DNA of 64,000 bases from Mesorhizobium sp. J428 (GTDB taxonomy: Bacteria > Pseudomonadota > Alphaproteobacteria > Rhizobiales > Rhizobiaceae): assembly GCF_024699925.1 (NCBI RefSeq), contig NZ_JAJOMX010000001.1, positions 2,084,001 through 2,148,000 on the forward strand, read 5' to 3'. Position 1 is the first letter of the stretch, and each line of letters begins with the position of its first letter. The position numbers were made by a program, and so were the translations under genes. Positions 55,831 to 63,344 of this stretch are shown in pieces. The notes under the pieces are model-generated. The model did no database searches, was not told the origin of the DNA, and saw only the letters and a program-made list of their open reading frames with translations.

Positions 55831-56601
55831 ATGACATCCGGAAGAGCAACGCGCCGAACATCGCGGTCAACCACACCGAAAATCGTGAAGGGGGGCAGCA
55901 GCGAGTTCGCCTATCGTGCCCTCCGCGACGAGATCGTGTCTCTGTCGTTGGAGCCCGGAGCCGATCTAGACGAGGCTACCGTGGTAACGCGGCTTGGACT
56001 GTCGCGGACGCCGGTGCGGGAGGCACTTGTCCGATTGGCCGGTGAAGGCCTTGTGCAGCTTCTTCCGAACCGGGGCGCTCGCGTATCTCCGATGGGTTGG
56101 AACGACATTCGGGAGCACCTGGAAGCGTTCGACGTCGCGCAAAGACTTGTGACCCGTTGGGCCGCGATCCGCAGAACCGAGTCTCAGCTTGTAAGCATCA
56201 GGCAAGAGTGCGAGGCCTTCGAGAAGGTGGCCGGCAAGCGCATGGCGGACCAGATGCTGGAATCGAACTGGCGGTTTCATGCGGCCATAGCCGCATGCTG
56301 TCGAAACAAAGTTCTTGAGCAGTTCTACTTGCAGCTTCTCACCGGGAACCTGCGCATCTCACGCCTTGCGATGGCGTATCAAGCATATCCTTCTGAAGAG
56401 GCCTACCGAAGCCATGTCGGCAACATTCTGCGCGAGCACAGGGAGATCGTCGACGCAATCGAAAGCGGAGATGCGGATCGCGCCGAAGCGCTTGCGCGCT
56501 CTCATGCCGGCCTGGCCCGCAAGCGCGTTTCCGAGACCCTCACGCAGAGCCTGACCACGAAGATGGACATCTCGCTCGGCGGCCAGTCGGATGCGGCCTG
56601 A
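55831..56601 (+). CDS. GntR-family regulator with FCD domain
   Basis: 256-aa regulator. The N-terminal wHTH spans about residues 25-95 (FAYRALRDEIVSLSLEPGADLDEATVVTRLGLSRTPVREAL), and the C-terminal FCD ligand domain has RFHAAIAACCRNKVLEQFY and SHVGNILREHREIVDAI with likely metal-binding His. It is divergent from the amidohydrolase gene and begins a co-directional run of small protein, GTPase, phosphoesterase and transporter genes. It probably controls both directions through the 13-bp motif. The stop overlaps the next start by one base (TGATG). Confidence 0.92.
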   Translation: MTSGRATRRTSRSTTPKIVKGGSSEFAYRALRDEIVSLSLEPGADLDEATVVTRLGLSRTPVREALVRLAGEGLVQLLPNRGARVSPMGWNDIREHLEAFDVAQRLVTRWAAIRRTESQLVSIRQECEAFEKVAGKRMADQMLESNWRFHAAIAACCRNKVLEQFYLQLLTGNLRISRLAMAYQAYPSEEAYRSHVGNILREHREIVDAIESGDADRAEALARSHAGLARKRVSETLTQSLTTKMDISLGGQSDAA

Positions 56602-56924
56602 TGTGCGAGGTCTGCGCGATCTTCGGTGCTGGAGAACATTGGAGCGACTTCGGCCGGCAACGGAACGAACGCTTCCCTTTCGAGGACATCCAGCACTACC
56701 GAGACGAGAGGCGCCGCCGAATCGACATTCTGAACGATCTGCTCGTTCCACTTGTGCTGCGCGTAAGCGACTGGGACGGCGAAACACTCGCTTTGGAAGA
56801 TGCCAAAGGACGCCTCAAGCTCGCACCCTCACTCGGGGATGTTTGGCAACAGATAGAAGCGTTGTCTGGCACGGTCGTTGATCCTCTCGCCGATGCGTTC
56901 TACCGCAGGCGTGCCGATGCCTAA
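56601..56924 (+). CDS. 107-aa protein with N-terminal CxxC
   Basis: Unrecognised 107-aa protein: MCEVCAIFGAGEHWSDFGRQ opens it, giving a Cys2/Cys5 CxxC pair, followed by a charged helical body and a Trp-rich WQQIEALSG end. The start shares a base with the GntR stop, and the stop overlaps the CobW-like gene by 8 bp, so it is tightly coupled to the GTPase. A metal-binding partner or client for that GTPase is conceivable because the GTPase itself lacks its usual CxCC; this is an inference only. Confidence 0.6.
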   Translation: MCEVCAIFGAGEHWSDFGRQRNERFPFEDIQHYRDERRRRIDILNDLLVPLVLRVSDWDGETLALEDAKGRLKLAPSLGDVWQQIEALSGTVVDPLADAFYRRRADA

Positions 56925-57906
56925 TCGGATACCGCTGGTGGTCCTGACAGGGTTTCTCGGCAGCGGAAAGACTACCCTGCTGAAACGGTTCCTTGCGTCA
57001 GCCGAGGGCGAAGGCAGCGGCGTTGTCGTCAATGAGTTCGGCGAGGTCGGTGTCGATCAAGACCTGCTTGTGCATAACGCCGAAGACATTCAGCTCATCT
57101 CGGCGGGCAGGGCGAGACTGCCGGAAGTCAGCCGAGCGCTTCACGAGATCGTTCGGCGATCCAAGGTGGCAGGTGGCGCCAAGCTGACAACCATCTTTTT
57201 CGAAACCTCCGGCCTAGCCGATCCGTCGGTGATCGTCGCTGCTCTTGCGGAAGATCCTTGGCTGCGAACGCATATCGACCTGGTTACGGTCATAGCGGTC
57301 GTAGATGCGGTCGCCGGCCCCCGAAACATCGAGCTGTTCCCTGAAGCCCGCCAGCAGCTCGCCGTCTGTGACACCGCCGTCGTGACAAAAACCGACCTGC
57401 GGTCGGCATGCCCTCTCTCGCACGTTCACCGCCATGTCGCCGAAATCTCTCCCGACATACGGGTGTTGGACTCTCAATCTCCGGAGTTCAACGTCGTCGA
57501 CCTGTTCTGTTCGGCTCCAACATTTGGAGGTCCTCAACCCTCGGATCGACCGGCAGAAACCAGCACGGAAGACATTTCTTCGTTCGTGCTGCCGCTTGAG
57601 GAACCCGTGGACTGGCCAGTATTTACACTTTGGCTATCGGCGCTTCTTCATTCCCACGGCCAGAAAATCCTGCGCGTCAAAGGACTGCTGCGGACGAGCG
57701 CGTCGGGGGGGGTGCTCGCCATTCATGGCGTGCAGCATATCATGCACCCGCCCGTCCATTTGCCAGCAGACTCGATGACGCCCCGGTCTTCTCAATTGGT
57801 GTTCATCACCCGTGGTCTCGCGCGCCAGGAAATCGGACTCAGTTACCGGCGGTTCTCGTCACGCTTCGCGCCACGGCCCCGCTTGGTTGCAGAAGCCTGC
57901 CTATGA
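56917..57906 (+). CDS. CobW/COG0523-family GTPase lacking the CxCC motif
   Basis: 329-aa G3E P-loop GTPase of the metallochaperone group. Walker A is GFLGSGKTT (residues 11-19), followed by NEFGEVGVDQDLL; ETSGLADP supplies switch II/Walker B and VTKTDL the guanine-binding NKxD. A C-terminal CobW_C-like domain follows from about residue 225. Where relatives have a CxCC motif at about residue 65 for metal delivery, the sequence reads LISAGRARLPEVSRAL with no cysteine. It may act with the CxxC protein just upstream. ATG 56917 is used; GTG 56911 is possible. Confidence 0.85.
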   Translation: MPNRIPLVVLTGFLGSGKTTLLKRFLASAEGEGSGVVVNEFGEVGVDQDLLVHNAEDIQLISAGRARLPEVSRALHEIVRRSKVAGGAKLTTIFFETSGLADPSVIVAALAEDPWLRTHIDLVTVIAVVDAVAGPRNIELFPEARQQLAVCDTAVVTKTDLRSACPLSHVHRHVAEISPDIRVLDSQSPEFNVVDLFCSAPTFGGPQPSDRPAETSTEDISSFVLPLEEPVDWPVFTLWLSALLHSHGQKILRVKGLLRTSASGGVLAIHGVQHIMHPPVHLPADSMTPRSSQLVFITRGLARQEIGLSYRRFSSRFAPRPRLVAEACL

Positions 57907-57920
57907 TGGAGTAACTCAAA

Positions 57921-58197
57921 TTGCGTATCGCCGTTGTATCGGACATCCACGGAAACGATGTAGCTCTCGAAGCGGTGCTGAAGGACGCATCGACCCGTGG
58001 ATATGATCGACTCCTTGACCTCGGCGATACGGTCTCTGGGCCGCTTCGTCCACTCGAGACGTTCGAGCGTATGCGGAGCCATGATGTAGTTGCCATAGCA
58101 GGCAACCATGAGCGCCAGCTTCTGACGCTGCCCCCGGATCAGCTCAACAAGAGCGACGCTTTCACACTTGACCGGCTCGGCAAGGAACGGGTTGAGA
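57921..58197 (+). pseudogene. Metallophosphoesterase, 5' part (interrupted by IS3-family element)
   Basis: First 92 codons of a YfcE/MJ0936-type metallophosphoesterase, cut by the IS element at 58198. Metal-binding motifs are intact in this part: VVSDIHGN (residues 5-12), DLGDTVSGP (near 33) and GNHERQ (near 61). The restored frame continues at 59522, using one copy of the 3-bp duplication. As it stands, translation would read into the IS and stop at 58235. It follows the GTPase gene by 14 bp, so it belonged to that operon. Confidence 0.9.
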
Positions 58198-58223
58198 TGA
58201 ACCGCGCCGGGTTGATCGGAGGC
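58198..58223 (+). repeat. IS3-family left terminal inverted repeat
   Basis: TGAACCGCGCCGGGTT followed by GATCGGAGGC; 23 of 26 bases match the right end when reversed. Confidence 0.9.
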
Positions 58224-58247
58224 TCCAATCCTTGAGAAGGTGGAGCC

Positions 58248-58577
58248 ATGACAAGCAAGACAACGAACAGGTTTTCTCCCGAGGTCCGTGCCCGCGCGGT
58301 GCGGCTGGTTCTGGATCACGAAGGCGAGCACACCTCGCGGTGGGCGGCGGTGTCGTCGATCGCCGCCAAGATCGGCTGCACGGCGCAGACGTTGCATGAG
58401 TGGGTGAAGAAGGCCGAGCGCGATAGCGGCGTTCGCGCCGGTGTGCCTACGGATGTGGCGACGAAGCTCAAGGCTCTGGAACGCGAGAACCGCGAGCTTC
58501 GGCAAGCCAACGAGATCCTGCGCAAGGCGAGCGCGTATTTTGCCCAGGCGGAGCTCGACCGCCGGTTCAGGCCATGA
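58248..58577 (+). CDS. IS3-family transposase OrfA (HTH protein)
   Basis: 109-aa product with an N-terminal helix-turn-helix ([20 protein letters not shown], then [20 protein letters not shown]) and a C-terminal leucine-zipper-like region ([21 protein letters not shown]). Its end overlaps OrfB by 4 bp; a -1 frameshift would make the full transposase. Confidence 0.95.
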   Translation: MTSKTTNRFSPEVRARAVRLVLDHEGEHTSRWAAVSSIAAKIGCTAQTLHEWVKKAERDSGVRAGVPTDVATKLKALERENRELRQANEILRKASAYFAQAELDRRFRP

Positions 58578-59479
58578 TCGCGTTCATCGACGATCATCGT
58601 GGGGCGCATGGGGTCGAGCCGATCTGCAAGGTGCTGCCGATTGCCCCGTCGACCTACCATGACCGTGTCGCCAAGCGCGTCGATCCCTCCCGGCTGTCGG
58701 TTCGGGCAAGACGGGATGCAGCCTTGAAGGATGAGGTTCGCCGCGTGTTCGAGGCTAACTTCCGCGTCTACGGCGTTCGCAAGGTCTGGCGCCAGTTGCA
58801 GCGCGAGGGCTTCGATGTTGCCCGCTGCACGGTTGCCCGCCTGATGAAGGCCATGGGTCTCGAAGGCATCATCCGCGGCAAGCCGCTCCGCACCACGGTG
58901 AGCGACAAGGCCGCACCTTGTCCGCTCGATCACGTCAATCGCCAGTTCCATGCCCCGGCACCGAACATGCTGTGGGTCTCCGACTTCACCTACGTCGCGA
59001 CCTGGACCGGCTTCGTCTATGTCGCCTTTGTCATCGACACTTATGCGAGAAGGATCGTCGGCTGGCGGGTGAGCCGGACGGCGCATGCGAGCTTCGTCCT
59101 GGACGCTCTGGAACAGGCTCTCCACGATCGGCGGCCAATCCATCGCGGTGGGCTCGTGCACCATAGTGATAGAGGCAGCCAATACGTCAGCATTCGATAC
59201 ACCGAGCGCCTGGCGGAAGCCGGCGTCGAGCCGTCGGTCGGCAGCGTCGGCGACAGCTATGACAACGCTCTCGCCGAAACCATCAACGGTCTCTACAAGG
59301 CCGAGGTGATCCACCGACGCGGACCATGGCGCTCATTCGAGGCAGTCGAGTTCGCGACGTTGGAATGGGTGGACTGGTTCAACAATCGCCGGCTGCTGGA
59401 GCCCATCGGCAACATCCCGCCGGCGGAAGCCGAGGAACGCTACTACGCCATGCTGGTAGAACCAGCCATGGCCGCGTGA
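58574..59479 (+). CDS. IS3-family transposase OrfB (DDE integrase core)
   Basis: 301-aa catalytic subunit. After an HTH-like part ([31 protein letters not shown]), the DDE residues lie in [22 protein letters not shown] and [16 protein letters not shown], with the K following E by seven residues as in retroviral integrases. No disruption is seen, so the element is probably active. Confidence 0.95.
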   Translation: MIAFIDDHRGAHGVEPICKVLPIAPSTYHDRVAKRVDPSRLSVRARRDAALKDEVRRVFEANFRVYGVRKVWRQLQREGFDVARCTVARLMKAMGLEGIIRGKPLRTTVSDKAAPCPLDHVNRQFHAPAPNMLWVSDFTYVATWTGFVYVAFVIDTYARRIVGWRVSRTAHASFVLDALEQALHDRRPIHRGGLVHHSDRGSQYVSIRYTERLAEAGVEPSVGSVGDSYDNALAETINGLYKAEVIHRRGPWRSFEAVEFATLEWVDWFNNRRLLEPIGNIPPAEAEERYYAMLVEPAMAA

Positions 59480-59492
59480 CTCAAACGAAACG

Positions 59493-59518
59493 GCCTCCGG
59501 AAAACCCGGCGCGGTTCA
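59493..59518 (-). repeat. IS3-family right terminal inverted repeat
   Basis: The reverse complement begins TGAACCGCGCCGGGTT and continues TTCCGGAGGC, matching the left end. Confidence 0.9.
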
Positions 59519-59994
59519 AGACGCTGCGGACACGAAAGCCAACGCTGCGCTTTGAAGATATCGCGTTGGTTCACGGCTCGCCGACATCCGACTTGGAATA
59601 TCTCATGGAGGATGCTGGTGCCGGACTGCCGGTCGCGCGAGACCCTGCAGAAGTTGAAGCAATGACAGCGGGCTTGGGCGAAGACGTGTCGCTGATCCTG
59701 TGCGGGCACACGCACATCCAGCGGGCCATGCAACTGGAGAACGGCAAGGTGGTGGTCAATCCTGGAAGCGTCGGGCTTCCGGCCTTCGGGAATCCGGGAT
59801 TCGGCGCGCCACATCGCATGGAAGCGGGCTCGCGGCACGCCAGGTATGCGATTCTGAAGCGCACGTCTCAAGGTTGGTCTGTCGATTTTCACCTTGTCGA
59901 CTATGACTGGAAGACCGCGGCAGCAGACGCGCAGCGCGTGGGCCGAAACGACTGGGCTCACGCCATCCTGACCGGGTTCGTCGCCCGCAGCTAG
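59519..59994 (+). pseudogene. Metallophosphoesterase, 3' part
   Basis: Remaining 157 codons of the phosphoesterase after the IS (first three bases are the duplicated target). The restored protein continues TLRTRKPTLRFEDIALVHGSPTSD and has the metal-binding LVHGSP and CGHTHIQ motifs, then NPGSVGLP, the usual end of the fold. Joining 57921-58197 with 59522-59994 yields an uninterrupted 249-residue enzyme. In its present state the 3' part has no start signal. Confidence 0.9.
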
Positions 59995-60126
59995 CCATCT
60001 CAAAATCCAGCGCTCAACACCACCGACAATCACGACGGCGGCGTGATGACACGCGGCCGTTTGCCCTCAGCCTCTTTCGATGTCGGGCTAACCGCAAAGC
60101 TCTTGCGAGCCATGTGACGGTTTGTT

Positions 60127-60139
60127 ATACACGGTAAAT
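60127..60139. promoter_or_regulatory. Probable GntR operator, copy 2
   Basis: ATACACGGTAAAT matches the copy at 55779-55791 at ten of thirteen positions. A second ATACACGGT starts at 60138, 11 bp on, giving overlapping half sites. It lies about 140 bp before the ABC binding-protein gene. Confidence 0.55.
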
Positions 60140-60278
60140 ACACGGTTGAACAAACAGTCCGACACAACGGACATGACCACACTACGAGCGACCTCATACG
60201 CTTTGCTGGGAGAGAAGAGCAAAGAGAGACGCAGTCACATGGCAGTGGAAAGCCCAAACCAAGCAAGGGGAACCAGCA

Positions 60279-61085
60279 ATGAAAATAACTATCGTTGCAG
60301 CAGCACTAGCGCTCGCCGGACTGCAATCGCTGTCGACGGCGGCCTACGCCGCGGATGACATGTTCCAAAAGGTGAAGGCGAAGGGCGTGCTCTCAGCCTG
60401 CATTTCGAACTACTATCCGTATGCTGTGAAAAATCCGGCGACGAATGAATGGGAAGGGCTCGACATCGACATCGGCGGTGAAATCGCCAAGATGATGGAC
60501 GTCAAGCTCGAAATCGTCGACGCACCCTGGCCCGTCCTACTTCAGAGCATCACAACCGGCAAATGCGATGTTTCGCTGGCGCCAACGTTCATTCTGCCTG
60601 CGCGGGCAGAACAGGTTCTGTTCACGAATCCGTTTTCCTATGACGCGACGGGCGTTTTCGTGACGGGCGACTCGCCGATCACAAATCTTGAAGAACTCGA
60701 CAAGCCAGGGAACATCATCGCTTTCACGGTCGGCACTGCCGAAGATCGCTGGTCGCGAGACAACTTCAAGAACGCCGAACTGAAGGCACTGCTCGGAGAT
60801 ACGTCGAATGGCGCTCTTCTGGAGGTTGCCGCGGGACGTGCGACCGGCGCGGTCACCACGCGCGCGGGCAATGTCGCGTTCATCAAGAACAACCCCCAAC
60901 TGAGCTTCAAGGAAATCGTCGAGCCGGTTCTTCCGACACCGTTCGCGTTCATGGTGCCCAAGGGCGAGTATCACTTTCAGCAATACCTCAACGTGGTCCT
61001 CGCGAGGCTGGAGCAAAGCGGGGCACTTCCCGACCTGACCAAGAAGTGGCTCGGCGAGCTTGATCGTGGCAACACGCCGGAGTGA
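60279..61085 (+). CDS. Polar amino acid-type ABC transporter substrate-binding protein
   Basis: 268-aa periplasmic protein. Residues 1-24 (ending TAAYAAD) form a signal peptide; the SBP_bac_3 domain opens DMFQKVKAKGVLSACISNYYPYAVKNPATNEWEGLDIDIGGEIAKM, with later TTGKCDVSLAPTFILPARAE and FTVGTAEDRWS. It is the first gene of an intact ABC operon (binding protein, two permeases, ATPase). An AGGGGAACC sequence precedes ATG 60279. Probably takes up a small amino acid or a hydantoin/ureide-type compound processed by the neighbouring enzymes. Confidence 0.95.
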   Translation: MKITIVAAALALAGLQSLSTAAYAADDMFQKVKAKGVLSACISNYYPYAVKNPATNEWEGLDIDIGGEIAKMMDVKLEIVDAPWPVLLQSITTGKCDVSLAPTFILPARAEQVLFTNPFSYDATGVFVTGDSPITNLEELDKPGNIIAFTVGTAEDRWSRDNFKNAELKALLGDTSNGALLEVAAGRATGAVTTRAGNVAFIKNNPQLSFKEIVEPVLPTPFAFMVPKGEYHFQQYLNVVLARLEQSGALPDLTKKWLGELDRGNTPE

Positions 61086-61906
61086 AGCAGGTGCCTCCGG
61101 CAGCTATTCTTAGGCGCGCCTTCAACGGCGGCACGGTGGCCCCAACCACCGTGCCCTGGACCTACATCGTCTCGACGGGATTGGCGTTGGTGATCCTTTT
61201 ATGGATCGCTCAGTTCCTTAATTTCGAGGCGATCCGCGCGCTCGATTTTTCGGTGGTCTACGAATACCGCTATGCGTTCCTTCGGGCAGTCGGAACGACC
61301 TTTGCCATCACGACCTTCGCGATGGTCGTAGGCTTTGCGGTAGCCGTCGTTTTCGCAGTGCTTATCATTCAGGGCATCTGGCCCGCGAGATGGCTGGTCA
61401 TTGCCTATGTCGAGGTGTGGCGCAATACGCCGCTCGTCGTCCAACTCTTCTGGGTCCATTTCGCACTGCCGACGGTGACCGGCATTTCCACTACCGCGGT
61501 CCAGAGCGGCGTCATCGCCATAACCATGCAGTCGAGCGCCTATCTCACCGACATTGCTCGCGCCGGCATACAGGCCGTTCCGAAAGGCCAGTATGAAGCC
61601 GCAACCGCGCTGGGATTGCCGGCCTGGTCCCGATGGTTTGATGTCATTCTGCCGCAGGCAATTCGCATCATCATTCCGCCCTTGGCTTCCCTCGCGATCG
61701 GGTTCTTCAAGGCGAGCGCGATACTGTCGCTGCTGTCCGTCGGCGAACTGATGACGCAGACGAAGAACATCGCCTTCTACACTCACAAGCCGATCGAGGT
61801 CATGACGTTTGCCGGGCTAATCTATTGGGTGCTCGGCTATTCATTCGGCACCGCGACCTACAAGCTCGAGAGGTTCCTCGGCTCCGACCAGCGAGGCGTC
61901 CGATGA
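61082..61906 (+). CDS. Amino acid-type ABC transporter permease (HisM/HisQ family)
   Basis: 274-aa inner-membrane permease with five hydrophobic segments after a short N-terminal part. The conserved EAA loop lies at YEAATALGLPAWSRWFDVILPQA near residue 180. GTG 61082 overlaps the binding-protein stop as GTGA, and the end overlaps the next permease as ATGA. Confidence 0.95.
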   Translation: MKQVPPAAILRRAFNGGTVAPTTVPWTYIVSTGLALVILLWIAQFLNFEAIRALDFSVVYEYRYAFLRAVGTTFAITTFAMVVGFAVAVVFAVLIIQGIWPARWLVIAYVEVWRNTPLVVQLFWVHFALPTVTGISTTAVQSGVIAITMQSSAYLTDIARAGIQAVPKGQYEAATALGLPAWSRWFDVILPQAIRIIIPPLASLAIGFFKASAILSLLSVGELMTQTKNIAFYTHKPIEVMTFAGLIYWVLGYSFGTATYKLERFLGSDQRGVR

Positions 61907-62562
61907 GCTTCGATTGGGGCGTGATCTACCTCTATCGCTACGAGCTGCTCCTGGGGCTCCAAAATACGGTCATGCTGGTCGTCGTTGCGATGGTCCTTGG
62001 GGTCATCGCAGGAGCAGTCGCCTGTTTCGGAAGACTGCTGGGCAAAGGGCCGATGTTCTGGCTGTCCACCTTTTATGTGAACACTTTTCGAGCAATTCCG
62101 GAAACCGTGCTGGTCTTCTGGATCTACTTTTGCGGTCCGTTCATCTTCACGTTCAAGCCAAATGCTTGGGATACAGGTATCCTGTCCATGTCGCTGGTCG
62201 CCGGCGCATACTTTGCCGAGATCGCGCGAGCTGGCATCCAGTCAGTCTCGCGAGGCCAATGGGAAGCCGGACGCGCACTGGGCATTTCGGAGTTTTGGCT
62301 CTGGACCGACATCGTCATTCCCCAAGCTGTTCGGGCAATGCTGCCAGCTTCCGCTTTGCTGGTGACCAATCTGGTCAAGATGTCCGGTCTGGTTTCGGTA
62401 GTGGGTGTGGCAGAACTTATCTATCAGGCGCAGACGCTGGGCTCACTCAGGTTCCGCTACTTTGAGTTCTTCACCGTCGTTGCGATCATCTACTTCCTGC
62501 TGATCTTTCCGTTCAGCATGGCCTCGCGGGCGATTGAAGCCCACCTCGATCGGCGAAAATAA
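61903..62562 (+). CDS. Second amino acid-type ABC transporter permease
   Basis: 219-aa inner-membrane permease, shorter than the first but with the same EAA loop (WEAGRALGISEFWLWTDIVIPQAV near residue 135). Paired permeases of the HisM/HisQ type form the channel of polar amino acid uptake systems. The start overlaps the first permease stop as ATGA; the ATPase gene begins 1 bp after its stop. Confidence 0.95.
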   Translation: MSFDWGVIYLYRYELLLGLQNTVMLVVVAMVLGVIAGAVACFGRLLGKGPMFWLSTFYVNTFRAIPETVLVFWIYFCGPFIFTFKPNAWDTGILSMSLVAGAYFAEIARAGIQSVSRGQWEAGRALGISEFWLWTDIVIPQAVRAMLPASALLVTNLVKMSGLVSVVGVAELIYQAQTLGSLRFRYFEFFTVVAIIYFLLIFPFSMASRAIEAHLDRRK

Positions 62563-62563
62563 C

Positions 62564-63313
62564 ATGGATGCTGTTGTGACACACAAGATCGTCGTGGACG
62601 CGCGCGCGGTGAACAAACGCTTCGGAAGCACGCATGTCCTGCGCGACGTGTCTCTCGAAGTGAGAGCTGGCGAAGTCGTTTGCATCGTTGGGCCCTCCGG
62701 AGGCGGGAAATCCACTTTCCTGCGGCTAGTCAATGGGTTCGAAACCATCGACGAGGGTCAAATCACCGTCGACGGGATCAGATTGCCAGGCTCTCGGCGA
62801 GACCTTCTTGCCGTTCGCCGCGACGTCGGCATGGTCTTTCAGAGCTTCAACCTTTTTCCACACCTGTCGGTGTTGGACAACCTAACGCTCGCACCTAGGC
62901 GAACCGGGCGTCTCGACCGCGCGAAAGCAGAGGAGCGAGCGCACGAACTTCTGAAGCGCGTTGGGATATTCGATCAGGTTGCCAAGCACCCTTCGCAGCT
63001 CTCCGGCGGTCAGCAGCAGCGTGTGGCAATAGCACGAGCGCTGGCGATGGAACCGCGTCTGCTGCTCTTCGATGAGCCGACTTCCGCGCTCGACCCTGAG
63101 AATGTCAACGAAGTCCTCAACGTGATGAAGGAACTAGCGCGCTCGGGGATCACCATGATCGTGGTGACGCACGAAATGGGTTTCGCGCGTGAGGTAGCGG
63201 ACCGCATCGTGTTCATGGCGGAGGGACAGATTCTAGCAGATGCACCGCCCAAACCGTTCTTCGACAATGCCGAAGAGCCACGGCTTCGCGCTTTCCTCTC
63301 CAAGATCCTCTGA
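62564..63313 (+). CDS. Amino acid-type ABC transporter ATP-binding protein
   Basis: 249-aa ATPase of the GlnQ/HisP group. Walker A GPSGGGKST near residue 43, Q-loop in VFQSFNLFPHLSV, signature [15 protein letters not shown] near 145, Walker B LLLFDEPTSALDPE and the switch His in VTHEMGFAREVAD. The start at 62564 directly follows the second permease; an upstream start overlaps it. It powers the two permeases above. Confidence 0.95.
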   Translation: MDAVVTHKIVVDARAVNKRFGSTHVLRDVSLEVRAGEVVCIVGPSGGGKSTFLRLVNGFETIDEGQITVDGIRLPGSRRDLLAVRRDVGMVFQSFNLFPHLSVLDNLTLAPRRTGRLDRAKAEERAHELLKRVGIFDQVAKHPSQLSGGQQQRVAIARALAMEPRLLLFDEPTSALDPENVNEVLNVMKELARSGITMIVVTHEMGFAREVADRIVFMAEGQILADAPPKPFFDNAEEPRLRAFLSKIL

Positions 63314-63344
63314 CAGTCAACAGGAACACCCACCGGAGTTTACC

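Larger units (their letters stand above)
58198..59518 (+). mobile_element. IS3-family insertion sequence
   Basis: 1,321-bp element with terminal inverted repeats of about 26 bp (58198-58223 and 59493-59518), differing at three positions and starting TGAACCGCGCCGGGTT. It carries two overlapping frames, OrfA (58248-58577) and OrfB (58574-59479), typical of IS3 with a programmed -1 frameshift. A 3-bp direct duplication AGA (58195-58197 and 59519-59521) flanks it. Both frames are intact, so it looks recent and may still move. Confidence 0.95.
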
